NCBI GenBank assembly: GCA_902622825.1
Contig: CACNRH010000002.1
Span: 1 to 64,000 of the forward strand
From: an uncultured Pelagibacteraceae bacterium
Lineage (GTDB): Bacteria > Pseudomonadota > Alphaproteobacteria > Pelagibacterales > Pelagibacteraceae
DNA: 64,000 nt
Direction of reading: 5' to 3'
Numbering within the stretch: position 1 is the stretch's first letter; the number at the start of each line of letters is the position of its first letter. Of the stretch, positions 31,948 to 41,894 are shown one piece after another. The notes below the pieces were generated by a model. That model searched no databases, was not told the origin of the DNA, and saw only the letters and a program-made list of their open reading frames with translations. Made by a program: the position numbers and the translations under genes.

Positions 31948-32520
31948 ATGCTTTTATTAGTAGGACTAGGAAATCCAGGACCAAATAGTGTTAATAATAG
32001 ACATAATATTGGTTTCAAAATTATAGATGCAATAAACTCAAAATTTAAATTATCTAAGCAAAAGCCAAAATTTAAAGGATTACTCACAACAGGGAACATA
32101 GATTCAAAAAAAGTTTATGCTATCAAGCCACTTACGTTCATGAATAATTCTGGAACTGCAGTAAAAGAGTTAATTGATTACTTTAAAATTGACGCAAAAA
32201 ATGTAATTGTTTTTCACGATGACATGGATATTGATTTTGGAAAAGTCAAAACAAAAGTTGGTGGAAGTAGTGCGGGCCACAACGGAATCGAGTCAATTGA
32301 TAAGTTTATAGGTAAAGATTATTCAAGAGTAAGAATTGGTATTGGGCATCCTAAAGATAAAAAGAAAGTTAATAATCATGTTCTCGATGATTTTAAGGAA
32401 GATGAAGAAGAAAAGATTAAAGAAATAGCAGAAAATATAGTTGAACAAATTCCGAGTCTAATCGATAAGAAAATTGAGTTGTTTTCAAGTAAAGTTAATC
32501 AAAACTTAAATGGGGTTTAA
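31948..32520 (+). CDS. pth: Peptidyl-tRNA hydrolase
   Basis: A 190-residue enzyme that recycles peptidyl-tRNA. LLVGLGNPGPN and RHNIGFKIID (catalytic His) open the protein; KPLTFMNNSGTAV, FHDDMDIDFGKVK and GGSSAGHNGIESI complete the active site. The 3' end overlaps ychF by 11 bp. Confidence 0.96.
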   Translation: MLLLVGLGNPGPNSVNNRHNIGFKIIDAINSKFKLSKQKPKFKGLLTTGNIDSKKVYAIKPLTFMNNSGTAVKELIDYFKIDAKNVIVFHDDMDIDFGKVKTKVGGSSAGHNGIESIDKFIGKDYSRVRIGIGHPKDKKKVNNHVLDDFKEDEEEKIKEIAENIVEQIPSLIDKKIELFSSKVNQNLNGV

Positions 32521-33580
32521 ATGTGGTATAGTTGGTTTACCAAATGTTGGGAAATCGACGCTCTTCAATGCCCTTACAGCTTCTAAAAACGCAGAGGCAG
32601 CTAACTTTCCATTTTGCACTATTGATCCTAATATAGGAATTGTTGATGTACCTGATGAAAGATTAGAAAAATTATCAGTACTTTCAAAGTCAAAAAAAAA
32701 AATTTTGGCTAACATCACTTTTGTTGATATTGCTGGTCTAGTAAAGGGAGCATCCAAGGGTGAGGGTTTAGGTAACAAATTTCTATCACATATAAGAGAA
32801 GTCGATGCAGTAGTACATTTAGTAAGATGTTTCAAAAACGATAAGATCCAACATGTGAATAATCTGATTGATCCTATTAACGATCTTGAAATTATTAAGA
32901 CTGAGATTGTTTTGTCAGATATAGATTTAATTCAAAAAAAATTGGAAAAAAGCAAAAAAAAGACATTAAATCCTAAAGAGCTTGATTTACTTCAATCAGC
33001 TTTGAAAAACCTAAATGAAGACAAAGAAATAACAGTTCTAGATGATGAAAATTACAAGTTTTTTAACACAATGGGGATACTAAGTATTAAGCCAAAGATA
33101 ATTGTATGTAATGTTGATGAACAAAGTTTGGCAACCGGGAACAAGTATACTAATGCAATTAAACAAAGATTTGTTAATGAAAAAATTATATTAATTTGTG
33201 CTGACATTGAGGATCAACTTTCCTCACTCGATAGAAATGAGAAAGAAAATTTTATGAAAGAAATAGGTCTTGATAAAACTGGATTAAATAAATTAATTAA
33301 AGAAGGATATGACCTTTTAAACTTAAATACTTTTTTTACCTCTGGTATAGAAGAAAGTAGAGCCTGGACAATTAAGAAAAATACTCGAGCACCAGAAGCG
33401 GCAGGGGTAATACATACAGACTTTGAAAAAAAATTTATTCGGGCTGAGGCAGTTTCATGCGAAGACTTTTTTGAATATGGCAGTGCTGAAAAATGTAAAG
33501 AAAAAGGTAAATTAAGGATAGAGGGAAAAGACTATATTGTTAAAGATGGTGATGTGTTACACTTCCGTGTCAATCCTTGA
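32510..33580 (+). CDS. ychF: Ribosome-binding ATPase YchF
   Basis: A 356-residue Obg-family P-loop ATPase: G1 is GLPNVGKSTLFNAL, G3 is FVDIAGLVKGASKG, and the ATP-specifying NVDE replaces the usual NKxD. A C-terminal TGS-like domain ends the protein (TRAPEAAGVIHTDFEKKFIRAE). Universal translation or stress factor; pth-ychF adjacency is classic. Its 3' end overlaps convergent petC by 24 bp. Confidence 0.96.
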   Translation: MGFKCGIVGLPNVGKSTLFNALTASKNAEAANFPFCTIDPNIGIVDVPDERLEKLSVLSKSKKKILANITFVDIAGLVKGASKGEGLGNKFLSHIREVDAVVHLVRCFKNDKIQHVNNLIDPINDLEIIKTEIVLSDIDLIQKKLEKSKKKTLNPKELDLLQSALKNLNEDKEITVLDDENYKFFNTMGILSIKPKIIVCNVDEQSLATGNKYTNAIKQRFVNEKIILICADIEDQLSSLDRNEKENFMKEIGLDKTGLNKLIKEGYDLLNLNTFFTSGIEESRAWTIKKNTRAPEAAGVIHTDFEKKFIRAEAVSCEDFFEYGSAEKCKEKGKLRIEGKDYIVKDGDVLHFRVNP

Positions 33581-34339
33581 CCATAATCGCTTCATACTTA
33601 AATAAACTAAAATTGTTAGAAGAATTAAATAAATCATTACTTTAACCCCTGTCCTATGTCTTTCTTCCAGCTCTGGTTCTGCAGCCCAACTTAAAAAGGT
33701 CGTAACATCTCTTGCCATTTGTTCTTCCGTTGAATTAGTTCCATCTGCATAATCTACTAAACCATCTGATAAAACTTTAGGCATTTTAATTTTATTTCCT
33801 GCCATATATTTGTTGTAATAAACACCATCGTCTAAAATCATTCCAGCCGGTTTTTCCACATAACCTAATAAAACTGAATAAATATAATCTGCTCCACCTT
33901 TTCTTGCTTTTACTAAAACCGACATATCAGGCGGATATGCGCCTCCATTTGCTGCCATTGCAGCTTGGTTATTTGGATAGGGATTTACAAATTTATCTGC
34001 TGGTCTGCCCGGTCGCAAAAACATTTCTCCCTGGCTGTCTGGTCCATCTGTTACCTCAAAACTAGCTGCTATTGCCTTAACTTCTTTTTCAGAAAACTCT
34101 GGACCTCCAGGCTCTCCTAAATTCCTATAACTAAGGTATTTCATTGAGTGGCATGAGGAGCAAACCTCTTTGTAAACCTGAAAACCTCTTTGCAAAGATG
34201 ATCTATCAAACTTACCCGTTAATCCTTTAAAGCTCCAATCAACCCTTATTGGATCGATGGCCTCTGCAGAAAAAGTTTTAACAGAGAGTAAAAAGCTGAA
34301 AATTAAAGTTTTAAAAAATATATTAAATACTTTTATCAT
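33557..34339 (-). CDS. petC: Cytochrome c1 of the bc1 complex
   Basis: A 260-residue membrane-bound c-type cytochrome. The signal peptide is at residues 1-24, heme is attached at [16 protein letters not shown], the distal Met ligand is probably in the NKIKMPKVL segment, and a C-terminal anchor helix follows ([20 protein letters not shown]). It carries electrons from the Rieske centre to soluble cytochrome c. The gene overlaps petB by 17 bp as the last of petABC. Confidence 0.95.
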   Translation of the reverse strand: MIKVFNIFFKTLIFSFLLSVKTFSAEAIDPIRVDWSFKGLTGKFDRSSLQRGFQVYKEVCSSCHSMKYLSYRNLGEPGGPEFSEKEVKAIAASFEVTDGPDSQGEMFLRPGRPADKFVNPYPNNQAAMAANGGAYPPDMSVLVKARKGGADYIYSVLLGYVEKPAGMILDDGVYYNKYMAGNKIKMPKVLSDGLVDYADGTNSTEEQMARDVTTFLSWAAEPELEERHRTGVKVMIYLILLTILVYLSMKRLWSRIDTEV

Positions 34340-35582
34340 TTTTTTTTGCTAAAGATATATTAGCTCCACCCGTCATTATTGGATCAGATATGCTCACTGG
34401 TAGTGGATCTGTTTTCTCTAAATAACCAACAACCGGTAAAACGACTAAAAAATGTAAAAAATAGTAAATTGTTCCTACTCTTGTCAATAATAGATAAATT
34501 CCTTCTGCAGGCATTGCTCCCATGTATCCAAGTAATAACACGTCTATAACAAGTATCCAAAAAAATTGTCTATAGATTGGTCTGAAAACAGATGACCTAA
34601 CTTTTGAAGTGTCTAGCCACGGTAAAATTAAGAGAATAAAAATTGCAGAAAACATCAATATTACTCCACCAAGTTTGTCAGGCACCGACCTCAAGATTGC
34701 GTAAAAAGGAAGTAAATACCACTCCGGAACAATATGGGCTGGTGTAACCATTGGATTAGCCGGAATATAATTATCAGAATGTCCTAAAACATTAGGCGCG
34801 AAGAATACAAAGCCTGAGAAAATTATCATAAACATTAATAATGCAAATAAATCTTTTATGGTAATATAAGGATGAAATGGGACAGTATCTTTAGAAGGTT
34901 TTTTTATATCTATACCAACTGGATTATTATTACCGGGAACGTGAAGTGCCCAGATATGCAGTACTACTAAACCTAAAATTAAAAAAGGTATTAAATAATG
35001 TAAACTAAAAAACCTGTTTAGCGTTGGGTTATCTACTGAGTATGCTCCCCACAACCATGTTGTTATACTTTCACCAACTAAAGGTATTGCGCTAAATAAA
35101 TTTGTTATGACAGTTGCTCCCCAAAAACTCATCTGACCCCAAGGTAAAACGTAGCCCATAAACGCAGCGGCCATCATCAACAGATAAATAAGTATACCTA
35201 TGATCCAAATTACTTCTCTTGGTGATTTATATGAGCCATAAAATAACGATCTAAATATGTGAATGTAAACTGCTAAGAAAAACATTGAGGCCCCATTACT
35301 ATGTATATATCTTATCAGCCAACCATAATTTACATCTCTCATGATATGCTCTACGCTACTGAATGCAAGATCAGCATGAGCCACATAGTGCATTGCCAAA
35401 ACAATTCCGGTGATTATTTGAGTGACTAGGCAAAAAGTTAGTATTCCGCCAAATGTCCACCAATAATTTAAATTCTTTGGTGTGGGATAATCAGTCAAAT
35501 GAGAAGCTAACGACAGCAACGGCAATCTATCGTTAAACCACTTACCTACTTTTGATTTTGGTTGATATTCATGTTCACTCAT
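34323..35582 (-). CDS. petB: Cytochrome b of the bc1 complex
   Basis: A 419-residue integral membrane protein with eight predicted helices. Heme-ligating His pairs are in helices B and D (AMHYVAHAD region and [20 protein letters not shown] and [10 protein letters not shown]). The quinol-site PEWY motif is present ([17 protein letters not shown]). It catalyses quinol oxidation and proton translocation. Order petA-petB-petC, gap of 5 bp from petA. Confidence 0.96.
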   Translation of the reverse strand: MSEHEYQPKSKVGKWFNDRLPLLSLASHLTDYPTPKNLNYWWTFGGILTFCLVTQIITGIVLAMHYVAHADLAFSSVEHIMRDVNYGWLIRYIHSNGASMFFLAVYIHIFRSLFYGSYKSPREVIWIIGILIYLLMMAAAFMGYVLPWGQMSFWGATVITNLFSAIPLVGESITTWLWGAYSVDNPTLNRFFSLHYLIPFLILGLVVLHIWALHVPGNNNPVGIDIKKPSKDTVPFHPYITIKDLFALLMFMIIFSGFVFFAPNVLGHSDNYIPANPMVTPAHIVPEWYLLPFYAILRSVPDKLGGVILMFSAIFILLILPWLDTSKVRSSVFRPIYRQFFWILVIDVLLLGYMGAMPAEGIYLLLTRVGTIYYFLHFLVVLPVVGYLEKTDPLPVSISDPIMTGGANISLAKKNDKSI

Positions 35583-35587
35583 AATTA

Positions 35588-36109
35588 TTATCCAATTTTT
35601 ATCGTATTATTATCTACAAACTCATACTTAGGTATTTCCATATTAACTGGCGCTGGGCCCTTTCTAATTCTCCCTGATACGTCGTAGTGAGATCCGTGGC
35701 AAGGACAGAACCATCCTTTATAGTCTCCTTTGTCAGCTAAGGGCACGCACCCTAAGTGTGTACATACACCTAACATAACAAGCCATTCATCTTTACCATC
35801 TTTAACTCTATCTTCATCTTTTTGAGGGTCCTTAAGTTCCTCTAAACTTACAGCTCTAGCTTCAGCAATCTCATCTTGAGTTCTTCTTTTCAGAAAGACT
35901 GGCTTTCCTCTCCATAACACGGTAATCGATTTCCCGGGCTCGATGTTGCTAATATCTACCTCTGTTGTGGCTAAAGCTTGAACAGATTTATCAGGATTCA
36001 TTTGATCTATGAAGGGCCAAATGGTTGCACCCAAACCAACCGCACCAACCGTAAAACTAGCTGTATAAAGAAAGTCTCTTCTAGTAGTTTTTTCTTTTTT
36101 TTCAGGCAT
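35588..36109 (-). CDS. petA: Rieske iron-sulfur protein of the bc1 complex
   Basis: A 173-residue 2Fe-2S protein. The N terminus has a Tat-like signal-anchor ([18 protein letters not shown]), and the cluster-binding loops are CTHLGCVPL and CPCHGSHYD with two Cys-His pairs. Tat export of the folded cluster domain is known for this family. First gene of petABC, divergent from trmL across an 83-bp spacer with no clear consensus promoter. Confidence 0.96.
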   Translation of the reverse strand: MPEKKEKTTRRDFLYTASFTVGAVGLGATIWPFIDQMNPDKSVQALATTEVDISNIEPGKSITVLWRGKPVFLKRRTQDEIAEARAVSLEELKDPQKDEDRVKDGKDEWLVMLGVCTHLGCVPLADKGDYKGWFCPCHGSHYDVSGRIRKGPAPVNMEIPKYEFVDNNTIKIG

Positions 36110-36192
36110 ATATGTTATTTATAATGTAAATATTAAATAAGACTAATTAATTACATTTTCTAGGGTCAGAATGACACATAATTCGGTTGATA

Positions 36193-36645
36193 ATGATTAG
36201 CATAGCTCTCTATAAACCAGATATACCACAAAATACAGCATCAATAATAAGACTTTGTGCCTGTTTTGATATGATGCTTCATATTATTGAGCCTTGTGGT
36301 TTTAGCCTTGATGATAGTCGCTTTAAGAGGGTTGTAATGGATTATATTAATATTAATAATTTAAAAAGATATGAAAATTTTAACAAGTTTAAAGATGAAA
36401 ATATTAAAAAAAGAATAATTTTAATGACAACAAAAGCAGAAAACTCTTACACCAATTTTATCTTTAAAAGAGATGATATTCTTCTTTTTGGAAGGGAAAG
36501 TAAAGGAGTTCCATTATCTATTCATAGTGAAATAATAGATAAATTAAAAATACCTATAAATAAAAAAACTCGTTCTTTAAATGTTGCGATGAGCGTGGCA
36601 ATAGTATCTTCTGAAGCATTAAGACAAAATAAATTTCTAAAGTAA
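36193..36645 (+). CDS. trmL: tRNA (cytidine/uridine-2'-O-)-methyltransferase TrmL
   Basis: A 150-residue SPOUT methylase modifying the wobble base of certain tRNA-Leu species. N-terminal ALYKPDIPQNTASIIRLC, the LLFGRESKGVP motif and the C-terminal RSLNVAMSVAIVSSEALRQ form the trefoil-knot SAM site. ATG 36193 is used rather than TTG 36187. It is followed after 1 bp by hemF. The E. coli TrmL target is assumed, not shown. Confidence 0.88.
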   Translation: MISIALYKPDIPQNTASIIRLCACFDMMLHIIEPCGFSLDDSRFKRVVMDYININNLKRYENFNKFKDENIKKRIILMTTKAENSYTNFIFKRDDILLFGRESKGVPLSIHSEIIDKLKIPINKKTRSLNVAMSVAIVSSEALRQNKFLK

Positions 36646-36646
36646 A

Positions 36647-37486
36647 ATGTATAGTTTAAACGATAAAAAAAGAATTATAGACGAATGGTTTAACTACTTA
36701 CAAATTCAGATTTCTTCTGAATTTCAGAAAATTGAAAATAATTTTTCAAAAAAACCTGCTAAATTCAAAACTACCGAATGGAAAAAAGAAAATATCAATC
36801 AAGGTGGGGGAATTTCTATGTTACTATCAGATGGTGTGGTATTTGAAAAAGTTGGTGTAAATAAATCATGTGTTAACGGTAAATTTGGTAAAAACTTTCA
36901 AGACAAAATTTTAGGCGCAAAAGAAAGCAATGGTAAATATTGGGCGTCTGGAGTCTCTGTTGTTGCCCATATGAGAAATCCAAAAATTCCCGCCTTGCAT
37001 TTTAATACTCGTTTTATAGTAACGAGTAAAGAGTGGTTTGGAGGAGGGATAGATGCAACGCCAAGTTTTAAAGATCTAGGTGAAAGCAAAATATTTCATA
37101 AAAAACTTAAAAACGTTTGCACAGCAAACAAGAAAAGCTATAAAAAATTTAAAAATTGGTGTGATAATTATTTTTATTTACCAAATAGAAACGAACCTAG
37201 GGGAATAGGTGGAATTTTTTTTGATTATGAAATGGACAACTGGCTAAAAAATTTTAAATTTGTTAGAGACGTTGGTCTCACTTTTATTGATTTATCAAAA
37301 ATCATAATTAATAGAAAAATTAAAAAGACTTGGTCTAAAAAAGATAAAATTACTCAATTATATAAGAGAGGAAGATATGTTGAGTTTAATCTATTATACG
37401 ATAGGGGAACTAAATTTGGACTAAATTCAGGAGGAAACGTTCAGTCAATCTTAATGTCTTTGCCACCAACAGCTAAATGGAAATAA
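36647..37486 (+). CDS. hemF: Oxygen-dependent coproporphyrinogen III oxidase
   Basis: A 279-residue aerobic heme-synthesis enzyme. Family signatures are WKKENINQGGGISMLLSDG, HFNTRFIVTSKEWFGGGID, and RGIGGIFFDYEMDNW; the C-terminal RGTKFGLNSGGNVQSILMS is also diagnostic. Being oxygen-dependent, it fits an aerobic lifestyle. Forms a tight trmL-hemF-greA series with 1-bp gaps. Confidence 0.95.
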   Translation: MYSLNDKKRIIDEWFNYLQIQISSEFQKIENNFSKKPAKFKTTEWKKENINQGGGISMLLSDGVVFEKVGVNKSCVNGKFGKNFQDKILGAKESNGKYWASGVSVVAHMRNPKIPALHFNTRFIVTSKEWFGGGIDATPSFKDLGESKIFHKKLKNVCTANKKSYKKFKNWCDNYFYLPNRNEPRGIGGIFFDYEMDNWLKNFKFVRDVGLTFIDLSKIIINRKIKKTWSKKDKITQLYKRGRYVEFNLLYDRGTKFGLNSGGNVQSILMSLPPTAKWK

Positions 37487-37487
37487 A

Positions 37488-37964
37488 ATGGACAAAGAAC
37501 CAATAACAATTTTAGGTTTAGAAAATCTTCGAAAGGAACTTGATCAATTAAAAAAAGTTGCAAGACCAAAAGTAGTGGCTGCCATAGCAGAAGCAAGATC
37601 GCATGGTGATTTAAAAGAAAATGCAGAATACCACGCGGCCAAAGAACAGCAGGCTTTAATAGAGTCAAGAGTGTTGAAAATAAATGATACTATTGCAAGA
37701 GCTAATGTAATAGATGTAACAAAGATTGAAAATGAGGGCAAAGTAATTTTCGGCTCTACTGTTAAAGTAAAAGATCTTGAGTCGAATAAAGAAATAAAAT
37801 TTAGATTAGTTGGCAAAGATGAAGCTGATGTTAAAGACAATTTAATATATTTTAGAAGTCCCATTGGAAAAGGTCTTATTGGCAAAAGTTTAGGTGACTT
37901 AGCAACAATTGTGACGCCCTCAGGTGAAAAAAATTTTGAGATTTTGAGTGTTGACTATATTTAA
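37488..37964 (+). CDS. greA: Transcription elongation factor GreA
   Basis: A 158-residue factor that rescues backtracked RNA polymerase. N-terminal coiled coil (LENLRKELDQLKKV... SHGDLKENAEYHAAKEQ) carries the acidic tip residues, and the C-terminal FKBP-like domain ends SPIGKGLIGKSLGD. It lies 1 bp after hemF. Its stop codon shares a TTAA with the convergent cca gene. Confidence 0.96.
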   Translation: MDKEPITILGLENLRKELDQLKKVARPKVVAAIAEARSHGDLKENAEYHAAKEQQALIESRVLKINDTIARANVIDVTKIENEGKVIFGSTVKVKDLESNKEIKFRLVGKDEADVKDNLIYFRSPIGKGLIGKSLGDLATIVTPSGEKNFEILSVDYI

Positions 37965-39229
37965 TTGTTTTTTAAATTTTTAATTAAATTTTGAACATCT
38001 TTATCGGAGATATCAAAATTATTGTTTACCCAAACGTTCTCTAAAGTTTTTAACACCTCCCCTAGTTCCGGTCCCTCTTTAAATCCTTGTTTCAATAAAT
38101 AATCACCTTTAATCGGAAATTGTGGAATTGAAGTCTTATATATTTTTATCACAAAAGTATCTAAATCTTTTGTTTTTTTATTATCAACTTTATTTATCAA
38201 ATAAGCTGATATCATCGCCTCCTTTCCAAAAAAATACAAATTTTTCTGTAAATCATTGGTAAAAAAATTCTTGTCTTTTAGTGAAGCTAGATAAGTTTTA
38301 TGAAAATTTGACAATTTTTCTTTAAGATTATTTGAAGTTTTATATTTATGGCAGAAATATTCGTAATTTGAAGATTTGTCTAATACCATCAGTGAAATTA
38401 ATAATGTGGGATTTATGATGATTTCACTGTTAACTTTTTTTAGATACTTAATTCTATTCAAATATTTTAACTCAGGAAATATTATCTCAAACAAATCTTT
38501 GATTTCTTTACTGTCATTAATGTTTAAAAAATTCTTTATTTTTAAAATTTTGTTAAATTCGTCAAAAATTCTCTCACGAGATAGATTTTTAATGCCATTT
38601 AGATTTATCTTTATGGCACCGATGGTAGTTTTTTCAGGAGAATGATTATAAAAAATAGAAAATCTTATGAATCTAATTATCCTAAGATAGTCTTCTTGTA
38701 TTCTCTTTTCAGGATCACCAATAAATTTTACGGTGTTATTTTTTAAATCTATTAGACCAGACTGCGGATCAAATATTTTTCCATTTTTGTTTAAATATAT
38801 TGCATTAATTGTAAAGTCTCTTCTTTCGGAATCTTTTGTCCAATCAGCAGAGAATTCTACTTCGGCATGACGACCGTCAGTTGTTATATCTTCTCTTAAA
38901 GTTGTTAATTCATAATTAAAATCTTCTCCTACGACCGTTAATGTTCCATGTTCTAACCCAGTTTCAATAATCTTAAATTTTGTATTTTTAAACTTTTCTT
39001 TTATTATTTCTGGAGGAAAAATTGTTGCGATATCAATATCTTTAATCGTTTCATCTTTTAAAAAATTTCTGACACATCCCCCAACAAACATTGCAAAATC
39101 TTTTGATTTGTCAGTTTCGTTTTCGCTTATAATTTCAAAAAAATTTTTTATTTCCGCAGATTTATAAAAAGGAAATAATTTTTTTGTTAAAAATTTAATT
39201 AGATTAAATTTATTTACTTGTAAGTTCAT
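37961..39229 (-). CDS. cca: CCA tRNA nucleotidyltransferase/poly(A) polymerase family
   Basis: A 422-residue class II nucleotidyltransferase that adds or repairs the tRNA 3' CCA. The active-site G-G-x-V-R and Asp pair are in FVGGCVRNFLKDETIKDIDIAT; RRDFTINAIYL and the flexible RIIRFIRFS neck motif follow. The start ATG (39229) is only 5 nt after the 3' CCA of a tRNA-Gln gene on the same strand, so the transcript may be a tRNA-mRNA hybrid. Poly(A) polymerase activity cannot be excluded. Confidence 0.92.
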   Translation of the reverse strand: MNLQVNKFNLIKFLTKKLFPFYKSAEIKNFFEIISENETDKSKDFAMFVGGCVRNFLKDETIKDIDIATIFPPEIIKEKFKNTKFKIIETGLEHGTLTVVGEDFNYELTTLREDITTDGRHAEVEFSADWTKDSERRDFTINAIYLNKNGKIFDPQSGLIDLKNNTVKFIGDPEKRIQEDYLRIIRFIRFSIFYNHSPEKTTIGAIKINLNGIKNLSRERIFDEFNKILKIKNFLNINDSKEIKDLFEIIFPELKYLNRIKYLKKVNSEIIINPTLLISLMVLDKSSNYEYFCHKYKTSNNLKEKLSNFHKTYLASLKDKNFFTNDLQKNLYFFGKEAMISAYLINKVDNKKTKDLDTFVIKIYKTSIPQFPIKGDYLLKQGFKEGPELGEVLKTLENVWVNNNFDISDKDVQNLIKNLKNN

Positions 39230-39234
39230 TTTTT

Positions 39235-39308
39235 TGGCTGGGGCACTAGGATTCGAACCTAGGATGGCGGTACCAAAAACCGCTGCCTTACCGCTTGGCT
39301 ATGCCCCA
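39235..39308 (-). tRNA. tRNA-Gln (anticodon UUG)
   Basis: A 74-nt cloverleaf on the minus strand. The 7-bp acceptor stem pairs TGGGGCA (5') with TGCCCCA (3'), followed by discriminator G and an encoded CCA. The anticodon stem GCGGT/ACCGC encloses loop TTTTGGT, anticodon TTG at 39274-39276. The T arm contains TTCGAAT with stem CTAGG-like pairing, and the D arm contains AGCGGTAA. The tRNA lies 5 nt before the cca start and 35 bp after ispE. Confidence 0.96.
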
Positions 39309-39343
39309 ACGATAATAATTTGATACATCATTAATTGAAATAA

Positions 39344-40180
39344 TCAAAGAGTTTTTGTGACCACATGCCAATATTTTGGAAAGCTTTTTCTTATATTTTT
39401 TAAAGCTTGTTTTGCATATTTTTGACTTTTAAACAAGCCGTAAGAAACAGAACCAGATCCTGTAACTCTCGAAAAAGAACATCCTTTCTGACTTCTTATT
39501 TCTCTCAATATTTTGTTAATTTTAGGATACTTTTGATTGACAATAGACTGTAGATAGTTTTTTTCCTGAGATACCTTTTGAATATAGATTTCTTTTTTTT
39601 TAATTCTTGAAAAATTTTGACTCCTAAATTTATTTACTTTTTTCAACGATTTATAAATATTAGATGTTCTACATTTAATATAAGGATATACTAATAGAAA
39701 ATATAAAGTAAAATTACTCTCATACTCTTTAAAAATATTTAGATTTTTTTGATAAGATTTTTTGAAATTAAATAGACTATAGTCTGTCCCAATCTTTTTT
39801 ATAATATCCTTTTTAATTTTTTTTTTTAAAACTTTATTTTTTGTTAAATACTGAGTAACAAAAAAAGCATTGGATGTTCCACCCCCGAGCCCAGCAAAAA
39901 CAGGAATGTTTTTTTTAACTTTTATATTGTAAAAATTATTTATTAACTTATGTTTTCTTAATATTTTTAAGGTATAGAAAATTGAATTATTCTTAGATCT
40001 TACATGTTCTGAAAATTTACCATAAAATTTTATGTTGTCTTTGAATCTCGATTTATTTACATAAATATCATCATGTAAATTTAGTAAGCTAACATTAGAT
40101 TGAATATCATGTAAGCCATTTTTTAACTTTGCATGAACATCTAGTGTCAGGTTTAATTTAGCATTTGATTTCAATTTCAT
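39344..40180 (-). CDS. ispE: 4-diphosphocytidyl-2-C-methyl-D-erythritol kinase
   Basis: A 278-residue GHMP kinase of the MEP isoprenoid pathway. Substrate Lys/Asn lie in the N-terminal KSNAKLNLTLDV, the GHMP phosphate loop is PVFAGLGGGTSNAFF, and the catalytic Asp is in KIGTDYSLF. The C-terminal VTGSGSVSYGLF is typical. It is strongly Lys-rich. Isoprenoid precursors feed the carotenoid cluster and quinones; ispH is in the same window. Confidence 0.9.
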   Translation of the reverse strand: MKLKSNAKLNLTLDVHAKLKNGLHDIQSNVSLLNLHDDIYVNKSRFKDNIKFYGKFSEHVRSKNNSIFYTLKILRKHKLINNFYNIKVKKNIPVFAGLGGGTSNAFFVTQYLTKNKVLKKKIKKDIIKKIGTDYSLFNFKKSYQKNLNIFKEYESNFTLYFLLVYPYIKCRTSNIYKSLKKVNKFRSQNFSRIKKKEIYIQKVSQEKNYLQSIVNQKYPKINKILREIRSQKGCSFSRVTGSGSVSYGLFKSQKYAKQALKNIRKSFPKYWHVVTKTL

Positions 40181-40192
40181 GTAATTATTATA

Positions 40193-41890
40193 TTATGGCC
40201 CAGACACAAGTTTTTTTATAATATTTTTTCTCATATTGTCTTTGGTCTCTTTTAAGGTAAGTACGTAATTCCAATAATATCTTGCTTGTATCTTTTTGTT
40301 ATTCATCCATAAAATATCTCCAAAATGATCGTTAACTATTGGATCTGCAGGCATAAGTCTCACAGCTTTTTGTACGTGTATTTTGGCTTTTTCAAAATCT
40401 TTTAACTTATAAAAGACCCAGCCTAATGAGTCAGTTATATAAGGATCGTTTTTTCTAAGATTGTTTGCTTTCTTTAACATTATTAATGATTTTTCAAAAT
40501 TTATATTTTTTTCTATCCATGAGTACGCTAAATAATTTAAAACATAAGCTTGATTTGGATTCGCTTTTAATGAATTCATAAAATCTTTTTCTGCTTTATC
40601 CCACTTCCCTATTTGCTCGAATGAAATGCCTCTTCCATCTGTAACCTCCGGATAGATTGGGTGAGTAATATCAATTTCTTGTAAAATGAGTGTATATAAT
40701 TTTATTGCATCGTTATGTTTATTGTTATTTTTTAGGTAATCTGCAAATTCCAGCTTCTGGTAAATGTTAGGTTTTAATAATTTGTTAAAACTTTGCTTTA
40801 AGAGTTTTATACCCTCTTGTTGTCTGTCAGTATTAATGTAAATGTTTGCAATCTCTTTATTTGCAAACCAGTGATAAATATCTCCATAATTTTTTAACTT
40901 ATTGTAAATTTTTTTTGCCTCATTAGTGTTTTCAATAAAATTAAGATTTTCTGCAAAAAGAATATTATAAGATATGAAATCTGGATTTAAAAATTTAGCA
41001 AGATTAATATAAAAATTTGAAACAGAATAGAATTTTTGCGAAGAAAGGGCGTTAGATACTAAGTAAAATAACTCTGCCATAACATGTAAATTATTTTGAC
41101 AATCAAATATATTTTTTAAATTCTCATCTCTCTCAACATCAAGCTTAAGTTGATTTATTAGTAAATTTCTTGGTGTTTTTCTTAAAGCAACTTTAATTGC
41201 CTTGTCATACTCTAATGATTTATTTTTATTGTTAAGATAGTTGGCAAAGAAAAAATTATATCTGTTAAAATTTGCCGACTTATCATTTACCAAATCAAAA
41301 AAAACTTTACTTGTTGAAGCTTTATCAAAGTAACAATTCAAAAAAGATTTTTGAATTTTTTTTATATTTTCAAATCTAATATCTATTTTCTCTAATTTTA
41401 CTATTGAGTCTCGATAACTCAAATCTTCAAGATTTGACCATTGTAATATTAATATTGATAATAATTTTTGTATCGGGTCTAAATTCTTCCGTTGATAATT
41501 CCTTAATAAATACTTTTTAGCTAAAAAAGGTTTTTTATTTTTAAGATGATATATACCTACTATTAAGTCGCTTTCAAAATTATTGATTTGATTTTGCTCA
41601 AGTTTTCTTGAGTATCTAAAGGCATCAGTAAATTTATCGAGATTTATTAATGAGTATAAATATATTTGTGAAAATGTGTAATGATCCTTTTCAAGTCCAT
41701 TGATGTTTTTGAGAAATTTGTATGATCTTTCGTAATCATTTTCATTAAGAGAAATAACACCTGAAAGATAGTTTGATAAGTCTTTAGCCTTATATGTTTT
41801 TTCTAGGGAAATAGCTGGAAATAGTGAAAATAAAAACGTGATCTTTATGGCAAATAATGTAATGATTATATTATAGATTAATTTTTTCAT
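40193..41890 (-). CDS. Exported tetratricopeptide-repeat protein
   Basis: A 565-residue protein with a signal peptide (about residues 1-28) and a tail of TPR units; the clearest are in the last ~170 residues (NPNQAYVLNYLAYSWIEKN, DPYITDSLGWVFYKLKDFEKA, DPIVNDHFGDILWMN). TPR proteins beside ispE are common in alphaproteobacteria and some are outer-membrane or periplasmic scaffolds. ATG 41890 avoids overlapping the divergent glycosylase start at 41895. No enzyme activity is visible. Confidence 0.7.
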   Translation of the reverse strand: MKKLIYNIIITLFAIKITFLFSLFPAISLEKTYKAKDLSNYLSGVISLNENDYERSYKFLKNINGLEKDHYTFSQIYLYSLINLDKFTDAFRYSRKLEQNQINNFESDLIVGIYHLKNKKPFLAKKYLLRNYQRKNLDPIQKLLSILILQWSNLEDLSYRDSIVKLEKIDIRFENIKKIQKSFLNCYFDKASTSKVFFDLVNDKSANFNRYNFFFANYLNNKNKSLEYDKAIKVALRKTPRNLLINQLKLDVERDENLKNIFDCQNNLHVMAELFYLVSNALSSQKFYSVSNFYINLAKFLNPDFISYNILFAENLNFIENTNEAKKIYNKLKNYGDIYHWFANKEIANIYINTDRQQEGIKLLKQSFNKLLKPNIYQKLEFADYLKNNNKHNDAIKLYTLILQEIDITHPIYPEVTDGRGISFEQIGKWDKAEKDFMNSLKANPNQAYVLNYLAYSWIEKNINFEKSLIMLKKANNLRKNDPYITDSLGWVFYKLKDFEKAKIHVQKAVRLMPADPIVNDHFGDILWMNNKKIQARYYWNYVLTLKETKDNMRKNIIKKLVSGP

Positions 41891-41894
41891 AACA

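Noticed and set aside
31675-32099. Antisense frames across the rplY tail and pth
   Set aside because: Produced by the low-complexity tail read in reverse (Ser/Phe/Cys-rich); no support.
36110-36192. Consensus sigma-70 promoters in the petA/trmL spacer
   Set aside because: The AT-rich spacer has many TATAAT-like hexamers on both strands, but none with a convincing -35 at 16-18 bp.
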